Part shown: positions 35,090 through 47,802 of the stretch, piece by piece | Numbering within the stretch: position 1 is the first letter of the stretch | Layout: each line of letters starts with the position of its first letter | Source of the DNA: Quillaja saponaria | Lineage: Eukaryota; Streptophyta; Magnoliopsida; Fabales; Quillajaceae | Direction of reading: 5' to 3' | Length of the DNA stretch: 64,000 nucleotides | Assembly (NCBI GenBank): GCA_029379385.1 | Contig: CM055613.1 | Span: forward strand, 10,248,001-10,312,000 | The notes under the pieces: generated by a model | What the model saw: the letters and a program-made list of their open reading frames with translations, nothing else | Database searches by the model: none | Told to the model about the DNA's origin: nothing | Program-made: the position numbers and the translations under genes

Positions 35090-38000
35090 TCACACCTTGA
35101 CATACTTATCGACATAACCCTGCCAAACATATGGAAAACAATGTCAGTAGAAACAGGAGAATTCTTGCCACAATGTAAGTGTTCTCAGCCACACAATTTT
35201 TTTCTCAATAATAATAAAAAATAAAAAAAAACAGTAAGAGGATTAAGACATTGATTACCATCACAAGTTTAGTCAGTTTTCGCTGCGATGAGTCAATATA
35301 TTGATTTATTTTTGCCTGAGACTTGGGTACCTGGTGGCCCTTCATGGCTCCAGAAACCTTATCAACAGTCTTCTTAACAATGGTTTTAAATGCCACCTTA
35401 CTCATATTACCTTGTCGCCATGATGGCTTTAAAACCTCCTTTACAAAGTTTGCAATGGAAACTTTGAAAAGTTTCATTGACCTGGAATCCTTGTTCTTCT
35501 TTCTTTTCCCTGGGGACTTAATCTGATCAATCTCAATGTCTCCTGTGGGCATTGAGGCATCAACAGGATCACTAGGGCTCTCATTCTCAACAACACCCAC
35601 TTCCGCATCTGCTGTCTCCCCGTATTCATTATTAAAGGATGAGGTTGAAGCACCATCAGCTACATCCTTATTCTTGTTGTTCTCTTCCACATCCAAAAGC
35701 TTATAAGAACCTCCAGGTCTTAATATAATGTCAGATTCACCAGTAATTTCCTGCTTTTGATCATGATCTGATTTTTTGAGTGAATTGGATGATGGCTCGA
35801 GGGGATTATATTGATCACCACCGGACCTGGGTAAAATCTGCCGAACACTAACAATGTTTGGTGAGGAAGCTCTCTGTCTTGATCCAACATGATAAACGCC
35901 TTCTACATCAACTGGATTATGGATTAAATTGGATGAAGTATCATACTTGTTACCATAATGTGTGTCCTTGTCTTGTCTGAAAAGACTAGAATTGAATCTG
36001 GAACTCAGTGGCTGCTCGAAAGTGGATGCATAAGGATTATAATGAACAGGTATTCTTGATCCCCCAAAGTCAGTAACACGAGCAGACTGATTTCTGTCCA
36101 CACCATCTGGTGCGTATCTGGAGACAGAAACATTCTCTCCAGGCAAATCCGAAGCACCATCAGCAGCAGAATAGTGCAAACTATGGAGTGGTTGTTGCCG
36201 CTGGGTAAAAGGATGAAGTTCAGAAGACGACTTCAAAAGTTCTCCAGGAGGTAAAATGTGTTCAGAAGAAGGTTGAAATTTGTTAGCAGCCCCCTCCCAA
36301 GAGAAGTCCTTAGGATGAGGGTGCATGTTCCCAGAGGATGTGAAGCTTGAATTTCCAAGACTGGGGCCTGCAAATGGTTGACAAGCTGGATTGCCCACAG
36401 GCAGAGACTTCGAAGTAAAAGAATCAATCACTGACTGGGACCGAGGAGGCTCCTGCATCGAATGATATGTTTGACTATGAAACTCAGAAACCTGAGAATG
36501 GGAGGGCAAGTCAGTTGAGTTGGGTCTCACAGAAGTCTGAGAAACAAAGTCATTTCCAGAACGCAATTGGCTGGGATAAAATTGTGAAGAAACATGAGGT
36601 GTTGCAGGTCCTACACTTAAATGTGGCCGCGGAGGTGGAGGTGGTGGCAGCAAGGATGTCCAAGAACTATTTGGCGGTACAGAGAAATGAGAATGTTGGA
36701 AGGGAAATGTAGCCTGGTAAGGTTGAAAGCTTTCCCTGGAAGCAGATTGATAAGGAAAAGTAGTTAGTGGTATTAAGCTGTAATCCCTTGACATTTGTGG
36801 CAAAGGTGCAGCATTTCCATCTTGTGAAAGTGGGAAGGCAGGTGGAGGAGGCAGCTGATGAGGATGACATGATAAATCAACAGTAGATGTACCATGCAGG
36901 GGTGACTCTTCAGAGACAAGGAACTGCAGCCGGGACTGCTCTGGCGATATCCCCTGAGAGAAAGAACCTGTGATCGGATGCGGCTGAGGTGATGGTAACA
37001 TATATGGCAAAGGTTCTGCTGCAGAAATATTACTTCCAGAGGTCACTGATCTTTTACCTGGTGATGAATAAGACTTGATGGAGTCATCGATCACCTGAAA
37101 TGGGTGATCAGAACTTTCAAGCTCTCCAACAGAGAGATTCAACTGAGATTGCCGAACCAACGAACTATTTAATGAAGGATTGAGATCACTGGAAGTATCA
37201 CCCTGTGACTTCAGGGTACGAGCATCACTTATAGGTTTAGAGGGAAGCCTATCAACCAACAGTGACTGGTGAGATTCCATTGCTTTCTGAAAATTCTCAT
37301 CATCATGGATATGAGTGGTGGGCACCTCTGGCTTTTCTCCAACTATTAGTGTTTCCGGCAATCTAGCAGACACCTCTCTGGAACTTTCTGACTTACTTTT
37401 ATCAACATGAACAGATTGACCATCATGATCCAAACTTGTAGATTGCATATCACTTCTAACAGAATCTTCTCTTCTCCAATCTATTTCCTGGCCATTAATA
37501 ATGCCAGTTACATTTTGACAAAGTTTCATCTCTTGGTTTGTGACACCATCATGGTCATGACCAGATAACTTATTAGAGTTGTTCCTTGTCTCTTCATGGA
37601 CCCTATAATATTTTGAACTTGGACGAACTTCTGTATCATGTTTGTTCCTCTGGCGGCTGGAACCAGCAGTCTTCTCAGATTCATGGTGCACATACCGGCA
37701 GGAAGCTCCATAGCGGCACCTTCCTCGAAGGAAGTCAAAACATGCCTGATCCTTCTCCCGTCTCATATAGTCACCACTGTGCTGGCCTGAACGTCTTACG
37801 AGCGGTGACCTACTCCTGCTTCTTCGATTGCGAGGAGACCAGCTGAAGAACAACACCAAGAAATTATTTTTTTAAAATATGTCTGCATCCTACACATTCT
37901 TGATTGGAAATATCCACACCAACAACAAGAGATCAGATGATTACAAAAACAGAAGTGTGTACCTGCGAGATCGGCTACGCCTCTCCTTTCTCTTCCGTGG

Positions 38001-41000
38001 GCTCCTCCTCCTCCTTCTCCTACCTAGAGGAGATCTGCTCCGGCTCCAACTTCTGTCTCTCTTATTATGCCTTTTAGTCCGAGGATTGCGTGAGTCATCA
38101 GAGTCACTATCAATTGGACCTTCTCTGATCAATCTTCCAAACTCATCTACTTTCAATGGAGTAGATTTGGACTCTGTTGTTTTTTCCTCATTTTCCTCCT
38201 CAGCACCATCAATGTTGCCACTAACATCAACACCAACACTGTTCAAGCCATCTTTTTCCTGGATAGCTTCATTAGAAGCACTGCAATTACGAGGTACCTG
38301 ATTTTTAAGGCTATGATCAAAAGATTCATCAAGGGGCCCACTTGAGACAGATGTTGTAAGTGTCTTCGGAACGTCTCTTACTGCATCTGGAGATAATTCT
38401 AAAGCATTCTGAGACTTTTCAAAGAGCAGCCCAAATACCTCTTCAGTTCTGGAGGGACTCTTGGCCTTCATATCCATCTCCAAATAATTACCAGAATATT
38501 TATGGACATCCATTGCACCAGTTTCAGGTATTGGTGAGACTGTCGAAACACTAACATCCCCACAGGGTTCATCTTCATTATCTGAAATGTCATCAGATGA
38601 TGTATAGTCTTGAAGCAGTCTAATTGGGGTGCCAGTCCTGATAAGTTGACCAGAATGTGTATTAGTTTTAATATCAGTACTAGAAGCACCAGATTGACCA
38701 AAATCATCAACCCGAGGGCCCACAGATTTTGCTATATATATGCCCAATTGACATTCAGCTGTTTCAGCTGAACTAGTCACTGGGATATGACCATTGACAG
38801 CTAATCTTGGAGATTTCACGTGGCCACTATCAGACAAGGTGTCAATGGCATTGTTTTCGGCTGAATTATGCAACCCAGGTGACCGCTCATTTCTGTTAAG
38901 TTCTTTGTGAAACAAATCATGCTCCTGATTTATACCTTCAGTTGAGTGATCCAACTCCTGGTCTTTGTCAAAGAGGGTGATATCATCTTGTAACACCCAA
39001 ATAAAAACAAAAAAACGGAAGAACAATCAAGATTCACTTCTAAGCAACACTAAAGAATGATTAAGTAAGTAATCTTAAATATAAAAACAAAAAACAATAG
39101 GTTTCATCACCATAAATTTTTCTTAACCATGTGCACTTGCTTATCATCCAAAAAGCATAAAAAGTATAAAAAGCAATCCGAAAGAAAAGTAAAACCAGAT
39201 ATGCAAAATGCACTATGTGTATGTACTGTATTCTGAGAAACACTTTGGAACAATCAAAACTTCAAACACTTAGTCTTCTGAGAGATGAAAACCTAAGTCA
39301 CAGAGTCTGCGAGCACAAGCCAAAATCTAGAGCAAGAGCCTTTGACCATACAAATTGAACAACCAAATTGAAGACTTAATAAAAATACGCAAAACCAAGA
39401 ACTAAATTGCAGAGTTAATAAAGATATGCAAGACCTACAATGGTTCATTAGACCTTTTCATCAAACAAGATGCTTCTTGCTAACTAGGATGTCCAAAAGA
39501 AGAAAATAAATGAGAGAAAGAGTGCAAAATTATCAAAATTGATAATTTCCAGAGAAATTGCAAGGTAGATAGACATTTCTCATAGTTAATGAGTCGGCTT
39601 AGAGGTATCAAGCCGATTTCTTGAAAACTTATGTGATATTCATAACAAGTTAGATGTGAGCATCTTCAACTTTTGGAGAAAATAAAGGGGAAAATATAAA
39701 CCCTAGGCCATGTAATCCCTCTGCTACAAATTTGTGGGTTCACAAAATCCCAAATTTCTTTTACATGAACGCACACTTAACTCAAACAATGATTAAGGAT
39801 TTTAACACCAACGTCTGCTTTTATCTTGTCATTTCAGCTCCTTTAGGGTCCCTTTTCCAATTCCAGTGTAATGGAGATTGGGCTCCTCAGCATCTATTAG
39901 TGAACTTATGTTTATTTTTTAAAGAAGAGAGAAGTGTACATAAGGAAGAGTTTAATGAAAGGCTTTCACATACTTGCTTTTTGACCTTGCATCTACCTAC
40001 CTACTCATTCTGCAGCTTATCTACATGTTCACACAAAAAAGCAACTGCTTGAATATATAAAGTGAACCAGTCTGTCTGGCAGGTATCACAGTGCAGGTTT
40101 AGCACAAAGAACAAATAACTCAAAGATCACGTGGAAGCAGATTCAAATAATTTTCAGACTCGACATGATTTCTGGACACTTAGTTGACCAAGGAAGGAGT
40201 TTAGACAGTTTCAAGGCCCAAAATCACAATATCACAGGTTGGCACTACTCTTCAGAAAGAAATGAGAAATACTGGAAACAACAGCCTTGGATATCATCTG
40301 CATAAAATGCACCAAATTCTTACAGCATTGGACATAAATATTTGAAAATAATTCAACGAATAAGTTTCAATTTTCCAGAATCATAACCAACTACACTTAC
40401 CTTCCATCTCCATGTCAGAATCAGCAGTGGAATTACATACAGTTGCAACCTTCAAATGATCAGGCTGCCCTGAAGATTCAACATCCAGAGGCCTGGACTG
40501 TGATTCATGTCTCCCTTCACGCAATCTGTATTCCAATATACATTTCGCCTTCATCCACTGAAAATAATGATGGGCAATATCAGCTTCAGTTCCTGGGTCA
40601 CCTCCAAACAAAAATTCAAACTCTGGATTTGTAGATTCATCTTGAATAGTCTTATCTTCAATAACAGGACCATTTTCAGCAATAAGCTGGCATAGAACAT
40701 CTATATTTTTAACAATTTTGTCTTCTGTTGGCTTGGATGGAGGTGGATGAAGATCCAAAATCGCACTTTTAGTTGATGATAGGGCATCTCTGGCTAGAGA
40801 AGTTACCTCTCTGTTACTTCCTCTGTACTGATTAGAATTGGCATCCAGTGCATGTGCACCACATCCTAATTGATGGGGAGCTATGACTTCATCAAAAGAA
40901 TCCAGATCTCTCATTTCGGTGACAGAAGTGATGGGAGAAGCAGAAGTCAAGTCAAAATTGGCTGGCGGTGGGCAAGGTGGAATGGGGGGTGGAGATGAAG

Positions 41001-41646
41001 GTAGAGGTGGGGGAGCAATGGAAGGTATATGAGAGTCTCCAAGTGTTGATTGAACATATGTAGCAGCAGTTGGTGGGGGAGGTAGGATATGCTGAAGGCT
41101 CTGCCTATCACCAGAATGTGGTGGGGGTTGATGAAGTGGAGTTCTATGAAAAGTTTGTCCTTCTGAAGCAGGGGGAGGAGGTAACACTCTTGGAGGTTGC
41201 ACTGCAGACAGCGACATTTCAGGAGGAGGTGGCCCTGGTGGAGGAATATGATGGTTCCGGACGCCCAATTGCAGGGGATGCTGTAAATTCTGCGGAGTAT
41301 TAGAGAATGCATGAGGTAACAGACTGCTCCCATGCACCAGTGGAGGAGGAATGGCATAAGATTGACCTGTATTTTGCATGAAAAAAGGGGGAAATTGAAT
41401 CGCAGGACCTGGTTGAATCGGGGGAGGAGGTGCAGGGGGCCCGTGTGGATACATATGAGGAGCAGTGTGACCAATATGAGGAGGGACAGCTGCAGGAACT
41501 TGGACTGGGGGAGGAGGTAGGGCTGGGGAACCTCGTTGGAAATGTGGCGTAGGAGGTGGAGCCTGTGGACGCTGCTGATATGCAGGTGCCATGGGTGTGC
41601 CAGAACCCTGTCCAAAATGAGGACCATGATTCACTTGATTATACAT
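35090..41646 (-). CDS. SURP/RS/CCCH zinc-finger RNA-processing protein
   Basis: Four coding exons: 41646-40401, 38986-37963, 37842-35259 and 35119-35090. Phases agree and give about 1627 residues. Residues 1-240 are Pro/Gln/His-rich with many PPPP runs. Residues ~313-366 look like a SURP (SWAP) module: IDVLCQLIAENGP, FEFLFGGD, HHYFQWMKAK. An Arg/Ser-rich region (RDRSWSRSRSPLGRRRRRRS) crosses the exon 2/3 junction. It is followed at ~791-809 by one CCCH finger with spacing C-x7-C-x5-C-x3-H (CFDFLRGRCRYGASCRYVH). The C-terminal ~80 residues are helical and basic, ending in the 9-codon last exon (GYVDKYVKV), and may be SRI-like. SURP and RS modules are typical of splicing factors, so a nuclear pre-mRNA role is inferred. 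It resembles plant CCCH proteins of the C3H38/C3H55 type. The start was chosen at MYNQ, just after a leader acceptor. Confidence 0.9.
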
Positions 41647-42720
41647 GTCAATAACAAGGACTTTATACGTCAAGAAACAATGTCAGGCTTTCTTGCATAC
41701 AACCAATCGCAACAGATATTATCAGCAAATCAACCCTTCAGGATATCCCTGTATAAGAATACAAGGAGCTTAAATACAATAATAGTAGAGACAACTAAAG
41801 GTAAAATAAAAACGATATAGTAATACACACTCCCAACTATGATTACAAAAATAATAGTCAATACTAAAATTGAACTGCAGTCATATGGGTCATGGAGGAA
41901 CCTTATCTGTTTGAAACCCAAAAATCAATTATTTGATTCATAACCGAATGGGTAGCTTCTGGTATCTCATCAACACCGATGTTGGCAAAGTAATGCATTA
42001 TCTCCTGCACATTCACCCCTTTACCTACCAAGTTCAGCAAAACCTCAATTTTTTATTTTTTTTATTTTCTATTTTTTTTCTCACAAACATCAACCCTTGC
42101 CATGAAGATAGGTGTATATAACTTACCATCTAAACTTCTGCCTTTTGGCGCCAATAAATTGTATGCAAAAACAAAAAAAAAAAAAACTGTGTCAGTTAAA
42201 TCCTCCGCCTGTGATTTCTATTCAGTTTTTCTCATTGATTTTCATACAAAAAAGAGTGAAACAACATGTAACAGACATTTCAAAAATGAAAGTTTCCCTC
42301 TTTTCCATCAATTTTCTCAGTAGTCAAACACCCAACAAGCAGAAAATTTATCTTAATGAAAAGCGAAGTAAAAATAAGCAGAATTTCACACCCCCACAAA
42401 AGATAATCAACAACCACTCATGCAATGACTAAGTTTCGCGTCGTCTTACCGCAAGAGCAGTCAGCCAATACGAATTAGGAGATTGAGAAACTTGAAGGAC
42501 CTGAAGAAACCTAGATTCAAAAATTACAAAAAAATTCAAAGGTTTTTCACAAAGTAAAAGTGGTAGTAAAACAGAAGCCCTTGAAGGTAGAGTGCAAGAA
42601 ACCCTAACTAGAAGAAGTTCCTTGTGCTTCTGCCTTCTATATCTGCTTCATTTTGGATTCGGAAGTTCTAACTCAGCGTGAGAATGAAGGAAAGCGTCTG
42701 AAAACAAATCAGTTTAGCTG
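41647..42720 (-). promoter_or_regulatory. 5' leader of the SURP/CCCH gene with a leader intron
   Basis: On the minus strand a donor (GCG|GTAAGACG) begins at about 42450, and an acceptor ending ATAAAG lies near 41665, about 20 bases before the start codon. The leader exon would run from about 42450 towards 42670. The intron contains T-rich stretches and A-runs and no coding sequence. Confidence 0.45.
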
Positions 42721-45642
42721 TTAAAAAAAATTGAAAAGAAAAATAAAGGTGAATTATCATTTTCTTTTTTGTATTGGCAAAAATTATTATTAGGGTAAAT
42801 AGTTAGATTATTTTCTTTTTGTAAATGAAATTATTTTCCTAACTATTTAGGTGGTTTTTGTGAATATAATTATGGTAATTGTAAGAAAAAAGCTCTTTTA
42901 TATCATCCATTTGTTTTTTAGATTATACATAATTTCTACTCTTTTTGTATAATGTTTTTTTAATGAAAAAAATCAAATATTAACTAAATAATCTTTAAAA
43001 TATTTTATATTGTATTATAACTAATGCAAGATGACATAAGATTCTCACATCTTATTTCATTTAAACAAAATAATGAAGTAATTTTGATTTATTATATTTA
43101 ATTATTATTCTAAGCTAGTAAAATAATCGACTTTTAGACCTTCAAGATAATAAAAAATACAAATGTCACTTAACCAACATGCAACTAGTTAATAGTTAAT
43201 TCTTTATTAGAAAAAATAATCAATCAATTCAAATATGTTAGATGTTAACAAAAAAATATAAAGAAATTAGTTGATGTAGCTATAAACATCTAGGGCTAGT
43301 TTGGTACACATGAATGATCATTTAATTCTATGCATAATTTTATGGAATGAGCATTCTTTAATTTGATATGTTTTTAGCCTCAAAATGATCATTCCATTTT
43401 AGTTATTTTATTCTATATAAATAGGAATTTTCAAACCCATATAGGGCTAATTTAGTATGCAATAATGGTCATTCCATTTCATGTATGATTTAATGAAATG
43501 GTCATTATTTTGTTTGACACGTTTTTAATTTCATAATACTCATTCTATTATAGCTATTTTATTCTATATAAGTAGGAATCCTCAAACCTACCTATGAAAT
43601 TGGTTTAATTAAGTTAAATAACCAAAAAAAATATTATATCACATAAAATAGAAAGTTGAATATCAATAAATAAGATTATTATTCATAAATAAATAAAAAA
43701 TTATTATTTAATTAGTCAAATGACAAAAATACCCTTCATATAATTGTAAATAATATAATTATAAATAAATAATTAATATTAAATAAGTAATTTTAAACTA
43801 AAATATTAATATTAATAATTTTAAAAATATGAAATAATAAAATAAATATAAGTAATAATATTAATTAATTAATTAATTAATAATAATAAATAATATTATT
43901 TTTTTAAAATTAATTAATAAATTTAGAAATATATGTTTCATTTTAATTTTTATTACTTTACCCATAGAGAGATATTTTTGTCATTTTGAAATAATATAAT
44001 TTTTATTACTTTATCTATAAAGGGATATTTTTGTCATTTTAACATAACTTCGATATTATTTTATGTCTAAAAACTACACAGAAAATTAATAAATAAAATG
44101 AAATTATTATTCCTCACTGGCGATACCAAACAATAGAATGGAATAATCATTCTATTCCATCTGCATTCCATTCTCGTTCTCTTTCTCATTCTAATTATGC
44201 AAAAAGTATTCATGCATATCAAACTAGCCTATAAGGATGAGATTACTCATTCTTACTTCTATGGAATCGGTTTAGTTTAGTCAAATCACAACAAAAAAAA
44301 AAATTCATTCTATCATATAAAATAAAATGTTAAATATAAATAAAATAATAATATTATACATAAATAAAATATATTTATTATTTAATTTAGACAAATGAAA
44401 AAAATACCCTTAATTTCACATTAAATAATATAAAATAAAATAATTTAGATATAAAAATAATAATAAATTAATTTATTTTAGTCAAATAACAAAAACACCC
44501 TTCATAGCATAGTAATATATAATTATAAATAAATAAATTAGTTAAGTAATTTTAAACTAAAATATTAATAAAAATAATAAAATAAATATAAGTAATAATT
44601 AATTAATTAATAATAAAGATATAAATAATGTAAAATTTTCTTAAAATTATTTAAAAATTAAGAAATATATATGTTTTATAAATTATGTTACATTTTTATT
44701 AATTTATTACTGAGGGATATTTTTATCACTTTAGTAAAAAAATTATATTATTTCATATCTAAAAGCTGCATAGAAAATAAATAAATAGAATATAATGAAT
44801 ATTCCTCACTAATAGTACAAAATAATAGAATAGAATGATCATTTCATTTTACTTGCATTTCATTCACATTTTCTTTCTCATTTCAATTATGCAAAAATTA
44901 TTTATGCGTATCAAACCAGCCCCTAAAAAAGTTTATTAAAATAATACAATTTGGAACCTATTCACTTTATGAGATAAATTTTTTAAAATAGAAAAAAAAA
45001 ATTAATATGTCTAAGTTATGAATTTTTGAAAACCATTAAATTCCTTTAGCCGTTTTTCAGTATGGACTAATTCAATGGAATTTCTTAGTTTAACGGGCAT
45101 GACTTGATTAATGATCCATTTTAAAAATTTGATAAGAAAGAACCTAATTTCAAAAAAAAAAAAAATGTAAATACAATTATTGATGACAACATTTAAAAAA
45201 TAATGTAAATTTTAAATAACAAAATAATAATTAACCAAATTTCACAATTATAACAAAGTGATTTTAATGAATTAATATTTTATTTACTGTCAATGTAAAA
45301 ATAATTAATAATATCAATAAATTTCAAAAGTGTAATAATATCAATAATATCAATATTTTATTTCAAAAGTGTAACTTATCAATAATATCATCCTTAATTC
45401 TAGTCATTATTCCTTGATTCAAAATAGATAATCTAATGTGTCATGATTAAATTAATTGATAATGTAAAAAATTTACATTGTTAGTAAATCAAATTTTTAC
45501 TACTTTTTAAGAATTGTTTTGATTTACTAAATGTTATAGCATGGATAGCAAATTTTTTTACTCATTTTCATAGTAATAAGAAAATAAAAGAAATTATTAT
45601 TTTTTTATTAAAAATTGAAAAAGTAAATGCTTCATATGATTG
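42721..45642. other. very AT-rich intergenic region containing MITE-like repeats
   Basis: Among the most AT-rich stretches of the window. Apart from the repeat dimer at 43291-44926 I see no gene or structured element. Confidence 0.5.
43291..44926. mobile_element. MITE-like element, partly duplicated head to tail
   Basis: The left end TAGGGCTAGTTTGGTACACA pairs with the reverse complement of 44211-44233 (TATAGGCTAGTTTGATATGC) and of the right end near 44926 (AGGGGCTGGTTTGATACGC). A degenerate copy of the left end also occurs at 43441. The bodies 43560-44230 and about 44250-44926 align in the same order, sharing features such as TCTAAAA-CT-CA-AGAAAA and TTCTCTTTCTCATT. This looks like one terminal-inverted-repeat family inserted or duplicated in tandem. 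No coding capacity; no clear target-site duplication. Confidence 0.6.
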
Positions 45643-45657
45643 CAAGGTATATCACTT
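45643..45657. repeat. left target-site duplication of the LINE
   Basis: CAAGGTATATCACTT at 45643-45657 is identical to 47232-47246, flanking the LINE-derived insert. Confidence 0.8.
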
Positions 45658-47231
45658 TTTTTATTTTATTTTTTGTTGGTAAGAACTGAAAGAAAAACAG
45701 CGCAGCAAAGCGAAAAGCGCCGTTTGGATTTGCGGCCAGGACGCATAGAACACGTCCTGAGATGTGTGGCTGCGGACGTGACCCGTTTGGCACTCTGCGG
45801 TCCGCGGCTAACACGTCCAAAAAACGGCCGAAGGACACTTCTCAACCGTGGGCCCACTTTTTTCTTTTTTCCCTTGCTACCCTTAATCATCCATTCTTAT
45901 TCCTCTTTGTCCCCTCCTATGTGTCAAAATTTTCAAATTTAATTTGAAGAATTGTTTTTTTATGTGATTACTTTTTATTTTCAATTTTAGGATTTGTTTT
46001 TCTTTATGTCTTTTTTTTTTTTTTTTTTGGCAATTCAAATTTTTTTTGTTTGTTTTACTACATTATTTCAATTTTTGAATATATCATTTATTAGAATTAA
46101 AACTAAATAAAAAATAATTTAATTAAAAAAAATATCTAATTTCAATAAAAATCAAATAACAAAATAAATAAATATCATTTTTAATCATTTACGCATAATT
46201 CTATTTCTTCATCGCGATTTTTAGACAATCGAAAACAAACCTTCCTCGGCTAATAGCACGAGGGAACGCTCTAGGCCACCCATATCTTCTTCAACCACCT
46301 GAGCAATTGCAGAAGGAGGATCATTCAACAGGACTAGGTGATGACTAACCCCATCTTCGCCAACTGGTCAGCACAACGGTTTCCCTCCCGGAAGACATGA
46401 TGAACAAAACAGTTCCAATCATGCATCAAAAGATTCATGCAGTCTGAACGTAGGACAAAAACATCACTGCCTTCCAACATGCTTACCACCATGGCTGCAT
46501 CAAGCCCGCTGAACCTGCATTGCAGCTCCCATTACGTACCACCTGTTAAGAGGACATCCTAAGACACATCCCAATGTCCTACCTTATCTGTTTTGCCCAA
46601 GTTCCACCGGACCCAGTCATGAAAGCTATTTATATTAGATGGTTGACAAAACCCATGCTATCTAACCTTGTCCATGAAATTTGAAAAATTATGTTCCCTG
46701 TCCTCCTAGACTGATCTACAAAGATGACAAGGAAGAAGTGTATGTCACATGACTCTCAAATCGGTTTGCATTTGTCGTAAGCCTGTTATGGCAAACTAAC
46801 CACAAGAAAGCGTGCCATTTTGGAGGACACTGGATCTTCCATAACGCAGTAAAACTCCAGCGTCATTATTAGTACCAGAGTAGTGTGAACCCATGACACA
46901 AAACATTATCAAATTCACCCTCACCTTCAGTAGTCCAAACAGCACAAGAGTTTCCTGGAGAAAATCCCATCGAATTCTATCATAAGTCATCTCGAGATCA
47001 ATTTTAAGCGCCATTGTTGTGGCCTTCTCATGCTTTCTTATCGTATGAATCTTCGAGCTCTCTTGGTGTTATCGTCTTGTTCAGTTAGATGAGTTGAAAA
47101 AAGAATATTATGATGTTGTGATATGATGATCAGGACTCTGAAAAACATGACTTTCAACCGTTTTGAGAATGTTTATGCGTATGATCAACGTGTGTATGGC
47201 GGAACCAATTCCTAATTGGTTCCATCGTTAC
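45658..47231 (-). mobile_element. 5'-truncated, decayed LINE (non-LTR retrotransposon) insertion
   Basis: A 1574-bp insert flanked by a perfect 15-bp direct repeat. The left end begins with a T-rich tract, the expected poly-A tail of a minus-strand insertion. On the minus strand, going from high to low coordinates, it shows a reverse transcriptase fragment (MALKIDLEMTYDRIRWDFLQ near 47014), a segment resembling the zinc-binding region after the RT (FHDWVRWNL near 46620), and an RNase H-like end (DWNCFVHHVFREGNRCADQL near 46410). Order and strand agree with plant L1-type elements. Stops, frameshifts and large deletions make it non-functional. The GC-rich block at 45690-45850 may be a nested element. 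Confidence 0.75.
45690..45850. other. GC-rich block, possible nested MITE
   Basis: About 160 bp with far higher GC than its surroundings. It includes CGCCGTTTGGATTTGCGGCC on the left and CACGTCCAAAAAACGGCC on the right, which are partly complementary to each other. GTTTGGA- and CGTCC-rich ends of this kind occur in some plant MITE families. The open frames across it in several registers reflect low stop-codon frequency in GC-rich DNA and are not evidence of a gene. Confidence 0.4.
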
Positions 47232-47246
47232 CAAGGTATATCACTT
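47232..47246. repeat. right target-site duplication of the LINE
   Basis: CAAGGTATATCACTT, identical to 45643-45657. Confidence 0.8.
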
Positions 47247-47802
47247 ATTATCATGTTGTGTAATATAATTAGATATAATCATTATATATTTTCTATATAT
47301 CGTATATAATTACTACATTGAAGTAAACTAAATAACGCTTAATGAAGCCTGCAAGAACAAAAAATATTCTTCAGAAACCAGAGAACTTCTACTGACATAA
47401 AGTTCCTATTACATGGAAAGCAGCATATTTGAGTCATTAGGTGCACTTAAACATCCAAGAAAATGAAGCAACAGAAGAAGAATGTGCAGTTGGGCATTGC
47501 TGCAAAACAAGATAGCCAGGGACAAGAAAGAACTCTTTCCTCTCAATGAATAAAGTAGAAGCACAAATTAATTGAAATATGATTTTCGAGACAATGCACT
47601 ACGTAAAACTACAGGCAATAGCAATCATGCTTCTTGGAGAGTATTTTCTGATTGAATGTTAGTGAGGGAGTAAGTAGCAGGCTAGCAGCATCAGAGCAGT
47701 GAGCAGATTGTGTATGTCACCTGTCATGGGCATCTATGATGACCTTGAGATGACGACTATACAAATGGCAAGTGGTTAACGGTTACCATCAGAAATTATC
47801 CC
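47247..47802. other. 3' flank of the kelch gene
   Basis: Non-coding. The part adjacent to 47802 is probably the 3' UTR of the minus-strand kelch gene. I see no other element. Confidence 0.45.

Noticed and set aside
37879..38301. 140-residue plus-strand open frame
   Set aside because: It is the antisense of the RS-rich exon of the SURP/CCCH gene; the leucine-rich translation is the expected shadow of Arg/Ser codons.
40947..41627. 226-residue minus-strand open frame overlapping the first SURP/CCCH exon
   Set aside because: It is another register of the proline-rich coding exon, kept open by CC-rich codons.
45640..45947. Several overlapping open frames on both strands
   Set aside because: They reflect the low stop-codon frequency of the GC-rich block within the LINE; none has a recognisable domain.
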